The translations under genes were made by a program, and so were the position numbers. The notes beneath the pieces are model-generated. The model saw only the letters and a program-made list of their open reading frames with translations, did not search any database and was not told where the DNA came from. From an uncultured Blautia sp. (GTDB lineage: Bacteria; Bacillota; Clostridia; Lachnospirales; Lachnospiraceae): 9,470 nt of DNA. Within the stretch, counting starts at the first letter, position 1. Each line of letters starts with the position of its first letter. The DNA lies in contig CALIZJ010000109.1 of NCBI GenBank assembly GCA_938028845.1, positions 1 to 9,470 of the forward strand, given 5' to 3'. Below, in pieces: positions 7,364-9,470 of the stretch.

Positions 7364-7416
7364 AAACCACTTTAAATACCTTACTGTTTCGCTGAGAATA
7401 TTTAAAGTGGGTTATA
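7361..7416. repeat. 18-bp near-perfect inverted repeat upstream of dnaX
   Basis: The left arm TATAAACCACTTTAAATA (7361-7378) is complementary to the right arm TATTTAAAGTGGGTTATA (7399-7416) at 17 of 18 positions, the exception being A7366 against G7411. The 20-base spacer is 7379-7398. The repeat ends about ten bases before the dnaX ribosome binding site and overlaps the proposed promoter. It could be an operator, a leader hairpin or a small palindromic element. No T-run follows it. Confidence 0.7.
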
Positions 7417-7440
7417 CTAGAACAGGGGAGGAGACTTTAC

Positions 7441-9048
7441 ATGAGCTATACTGCTTTATACCGAAAATTCCGGCCGGATAACTTTAGGGATGTAAAAGGC
7501 CAGGACCATATAGTGACTACGCTGACGAATCAGATCAAGGCAAATCGTATCGGCCATGCGTATCTGTTCTGCGGAACCAGAGGAACCGGAAAGACCACCG
7601 TTGCAAAAATCCTGGCGAAAGCAGTAAACTGCCAGAATCCTAAAGACGGAAGCCCTTGCAATGAATGTGAAATGTGTAAGGCTATCCAGGCTGGGACATC
7701 CATGAACGTGATAGAGATTGACGCTGCTTCTAATAACGGCGTGGATAATATCCGTGAGATACGGGAGGAAGTGGCCTACCGTCCCACGGAAGGAAACTAC
7801 AAAGTCTATATCATTGACGAGGTGCATATGCTTTCCACGGGAGCGTTTAATGCCCTTTTAAAAACTTTGGAGGAACCGCCTTCCTATGTGATCTTTATCC
7901 TGGCCACTACAGAGGCCCATAAGATTCCCATCACCATTTTATCCAGATGCCAGAGATACGATTTCCACAGGATCACTATCGACACCATTGCAGCCCGCCT
8001 GGATGAACTTTTAAAGGCGGAAGGCGTGGAAGCGGAAGAAAAAGCAGTGCGTTATGTAGCGAAAGCAGGGGATGGCTCCATGCGTGACGCTTTAAGTCTT
8101 TTGGATCAGTGCATTGCCTTTTATTTGGGACAAAAGCTCACTTATGATAAGGTGTTGGATGTTTTAGGGGCTGTGGACACGGAAGTGTTCAGCCGGCTGC
8201 TGCGCAAAGTCTTGAAAGGAGATGTGACAGGAGCCATCCATGTGCTGGAGGAGCTGATTGTAGGAGGCAGGGAGCTGACTCAGTTTGTGGGGGATTTTAC
8301 CTGGTATATGCGCAACCTTCTTTTAGTCAAAACTTCAGAAAACCCTGAGGAAGCCATTGACGTATCTTCGGAGAATCTGAAGCTCTTAAAAGAAGAAAGT
8401 GAAATGACGGATGTGGATACGCTGATGCGGTATATTCGTATCTTTTCCGATCTGTCCAATCAGATCCGTTATGCAACCCAAAAGAGAGTGCTGGTGGAGA
8501 TTGCACTGATCAAACTGTGCCGCCCGGCAATGGAAACGAATCTGGATTCCGTTCTGGACCGGATTCGGGTATTGGAAAGAAAAATAGAGGAGCAGCCCAG
8601 GCAGCAGGTGATCATAAAAGAAGCGGATGCCCTGGATCACGCGCCGGGACCGGCACCGGAAGAGAAAAAACCGCAGATGGCGGCACCGGAGGATCTTAGG
8701 AAAATCGTCGCAAGCTGGAAGATGATCGTGGGACAGACCACAGGAGTTTTTAAACAGATGCTGCAAAAAGCCATCCCAAAATACAACAGTGAGACAGGGG
8801 CACCTGTTTTGTTTATTGAATTTCAGGATTTCCTGGGGCAGGCGTATATTGATAACCCGGAGGCAAAGCAGGAACTTTTAGACATCATAGAAGCTCAGAC
8901 GGGAAAAACAGTGGAGATACAGATGCTGATGGCGAATCAGCATGCACACACGAACCTTTCACGGATCACCGTGGATGAGGCTATTAAAGAAAATATCCAT
9001 ATGGATGTGGTGATCGAAGCGGAGCCACATGCAGAATCAGAAAATTAA
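7441..9048 (+). CDS. dnaX: DNA polymerase III subunit tau/gamma (clamp-loader ATPase)
   Basis: This 535-residue protein is the motor subunit of the clamp loader that opens the beta sliding clamp and, as tau, links it to the polymerase. The Walker A is GTRGTGKTT (45-53). A zinc site is formed by C64, C73, C76 and C79 in the C-x8-C-x2-C-x2-C spacing of bacterial DnaX. Walker B is VYIIDEVH (122-129) and the SRC arginine-finger motif is at 168-170. The clamp-loader collar region runs to about residue 375, followed by a Pro/Glu/Lys linker (about 385-420) and a short C-terminal domain. It is somewhat shorter than the E. coli protein (643 residues) and close to the B. subtilis one. GGAGGAG (7427-7433) precedes the ATG. 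The neighbours ybaB and recR match the conserved Firmicutes order; unlike B. subtilis, neither tadA nor a recognisable SRP RNA lies just upstream, where pfk is found instead. Confidence 0.97.
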   Translation: MSYTALYRKFRPDNFRDVKGQDHIVTTLTNQIKANRIGHAYLFCGTRGTGKTTVAKILAKAVNCQNPKDGSPCNECEMCKAIQAGTSMNVIEIDAASNNGVDNIREIREEVAYRPTEGNYKVYIIDEVHMLSTGAFNALLKTLEEPPSYVIFILATTEAHKIPITILSRCQRYDFHRITIDTIAARLDELLKAEGVEAEEKAVRYVAKAGDGSMRDALSLLDQCIAFYLGQKLTYDKVLDVLGAVDTEVFSRLLRKVLKGDVTGAIHVLEELIVGGRELTQFVGDFTWYMRNLLLVKTSENPEEAIDVSSENLKLLKEESEMTDVDTLMRYIRIFSDLSNQIRYATQKRVLVEIALIKLCRPAMETNLDSVLDRIRVLERKIEEQPRQQVIIKEADALDHAPGPAPEEKKPQMAAPEDLRKIVASWKMIVGQTTGVFKQMLQKAIPKYNSETGAPVLFIEFQDFLGQAYIDNPEAKQELLDIIEAQTGKTVEIQMLMANQHAHTNLSRITVDEAIKENIHMDVVIEAEPHAESEN

Positions 9049-9069
9049 TATATACAGGAGGATACTATT

Positions 9070-9417
9070 ATGGCAAAAAGAGGAGGGTTTCCAGGCATGG
9101 GAATGCCGGGGAATATGAACAATCTTATGAAACAGGCGCAGAAAATGCAGCGCCAGATGGAGGAAAACCAGAAGGCTCTTGAGGAAAAGGAATTTACTGC
9201 GGCAGCCGGAGGCGGCGCTGTGGAAGTCACCATCTCAGGAAAAAGAGAAGTGCTTAAGGTAAAACTTACTGAAGAAGTGGTAGATCCGGATGATATTGAA
9301 ATGCTTGAGGATCTGATCGTTGCAGCGACTAACGAAGCGTTAAGAAAGGTAGAAGAGGAATCTACCGCAGTAATGTCTAAGCTTACCGGCGGGCTTGGCG
9401 GAGGCTTCCCGTTCTGA
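9070..9417 (+). CDS. ybaB: YbaB/EbfC family nucleoid-associated DNA-binding protein
   Basis: A protein of 115 residues, the usual size for the family. It has a Gly/Met-rich N-terminus (GGFPGMGMPGNMNNLMKQAQ), a helical segment with MQRQMEENQKAL, the conserved AAAGGGAVEVTISGKREV strand region, VDPDDIEMLEDLIVAA, and a Gly-rich tail ending in FPF. Family members are dimeric, tweezer-like DNA-binding proteins that coat the nucleoid; in several bacteria they are encoded between dnaX and recR, as here. AGGAGG (9056-9061) lies eight bases before the ATG. The gene starts 21 bases after the dnaX stop with no terminator between them, and its stop overlaps the start of recR. Confidence 0.96.
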   Translation: MAKRGGFPGMGMPGNMNNLMKQAQKMQRQMEENQKALEEKEFTAAAGGGAVEVTISGKREVLKVKLTEEVVDPDDIEMLEDLIVAATNEALRKVEEESTAVMSKLTGGLGGGFPF

Positions 9418-9470
9418 TGGAATATTATAGATCGCATATTAATAAGCTGATCGAGCAGCTTTCTCATCTT
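9417..9470 (+). CDS. recR: Recombination mediator protein RecR, first 18 codons (cut by window end)
   Basis: ATG at 9417 overlaps the ybaB stop as TGATG and opens a frame MEYYRSHINKLIEQLSHL that runs off the window. This matches the start expected of RecR, a zinc-finger and Toprim protein that acts with RecO/RecF to load RecA at gaps. GGAGG (9400-9404) inside the end of ybaB lies 12 bases upstream, a slightly long spacing, so translational coupling through the overlapping stop and start is likely. The identification rests on the conserved dnaX-ybaB-recR order as much as on these few residues. Confidence 0.85.
   Translation, partial: MEYYRSHINKLIEQLSHL

Noticed and set aside
7413..7418. TATACT as the -10 box for dnaX
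   Set aside because: No -35-like hexamer lies 16-18 bases upstream, and transcription would start inside the ribosome binding site.
7282..7440. SRP (4.5S/scRNA) gene upstream of dnaX, as in B. subtilis
   Set aside because: The conserved SRP apical motif with GGAA tetraloop and AGCAG-type internal loop is absent, and the gap is already filled by other structures.

Overview
The window looks like a chromosomal segment of a low-to-moderate G+C Gram-positive anaerobe of the Clostridia, most likely Lachnospiraceae. This rests on three things: the cell-surface BspA-type leucine-rich-repeat (LRR_5) proteins with Fn3-like tails, the purine-rich AGGAGG ribosome binding sites, and the dnaX-ybaB-recR order typical of Firmicutes. 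The genus is an inference from sequence style, not a database result. All genes are on the + strand.

Layout: (1) Positions 3-2192 hold the 3' part of a secreted LRR_5 protein whose start lies upstream of the window. (2) Positions 2268-5924 hold a larger paralogue of the same design, starting at a GTG with a strong ribosome binding site; a classic intrinsic terminator follows at 5937-5968. (3) Positions 6199-7281 hold a 6-phosphofructokinase preceded by a likely sigma-A promoter and a leader of about 155 nt that can form alternative hairpins. (4) From 7441 onward lies the DNA maintenance cluster: dnaX (DNA polymerase III tau/gamma), ybaB/ebfC (nucleoid-associated protein) and the first 18 codons of recR, which overlaps the ybaB stop codon. 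A GC-rich hairpin and a long near-perfect inverted repeat lie between pfk and dnaX.

How the genes relate: the two LRR proteins are tandem paralogues, probably co-transcribed and probably surface-exposed or secreted. The larger one has the same block order plus one extra LRR block. PFK is the committing glycolytic step. DnaX, YbaB and RecR form a conserved replication/repair cluster. No mobile element, CRISPR array, tRNA or rRNA was seen, and no intergenic stretch exceeds 300 bases.

I see no clearly new multi-gene system. The points most worth a second look are the non-canonical active-site residues of the phosphofructokinase, the pfk leader with mutually exclusive hairpins, the inverted repeat before dnaX, and the modular duplication and acidic 'FSxG' segments of the two surface proteins.
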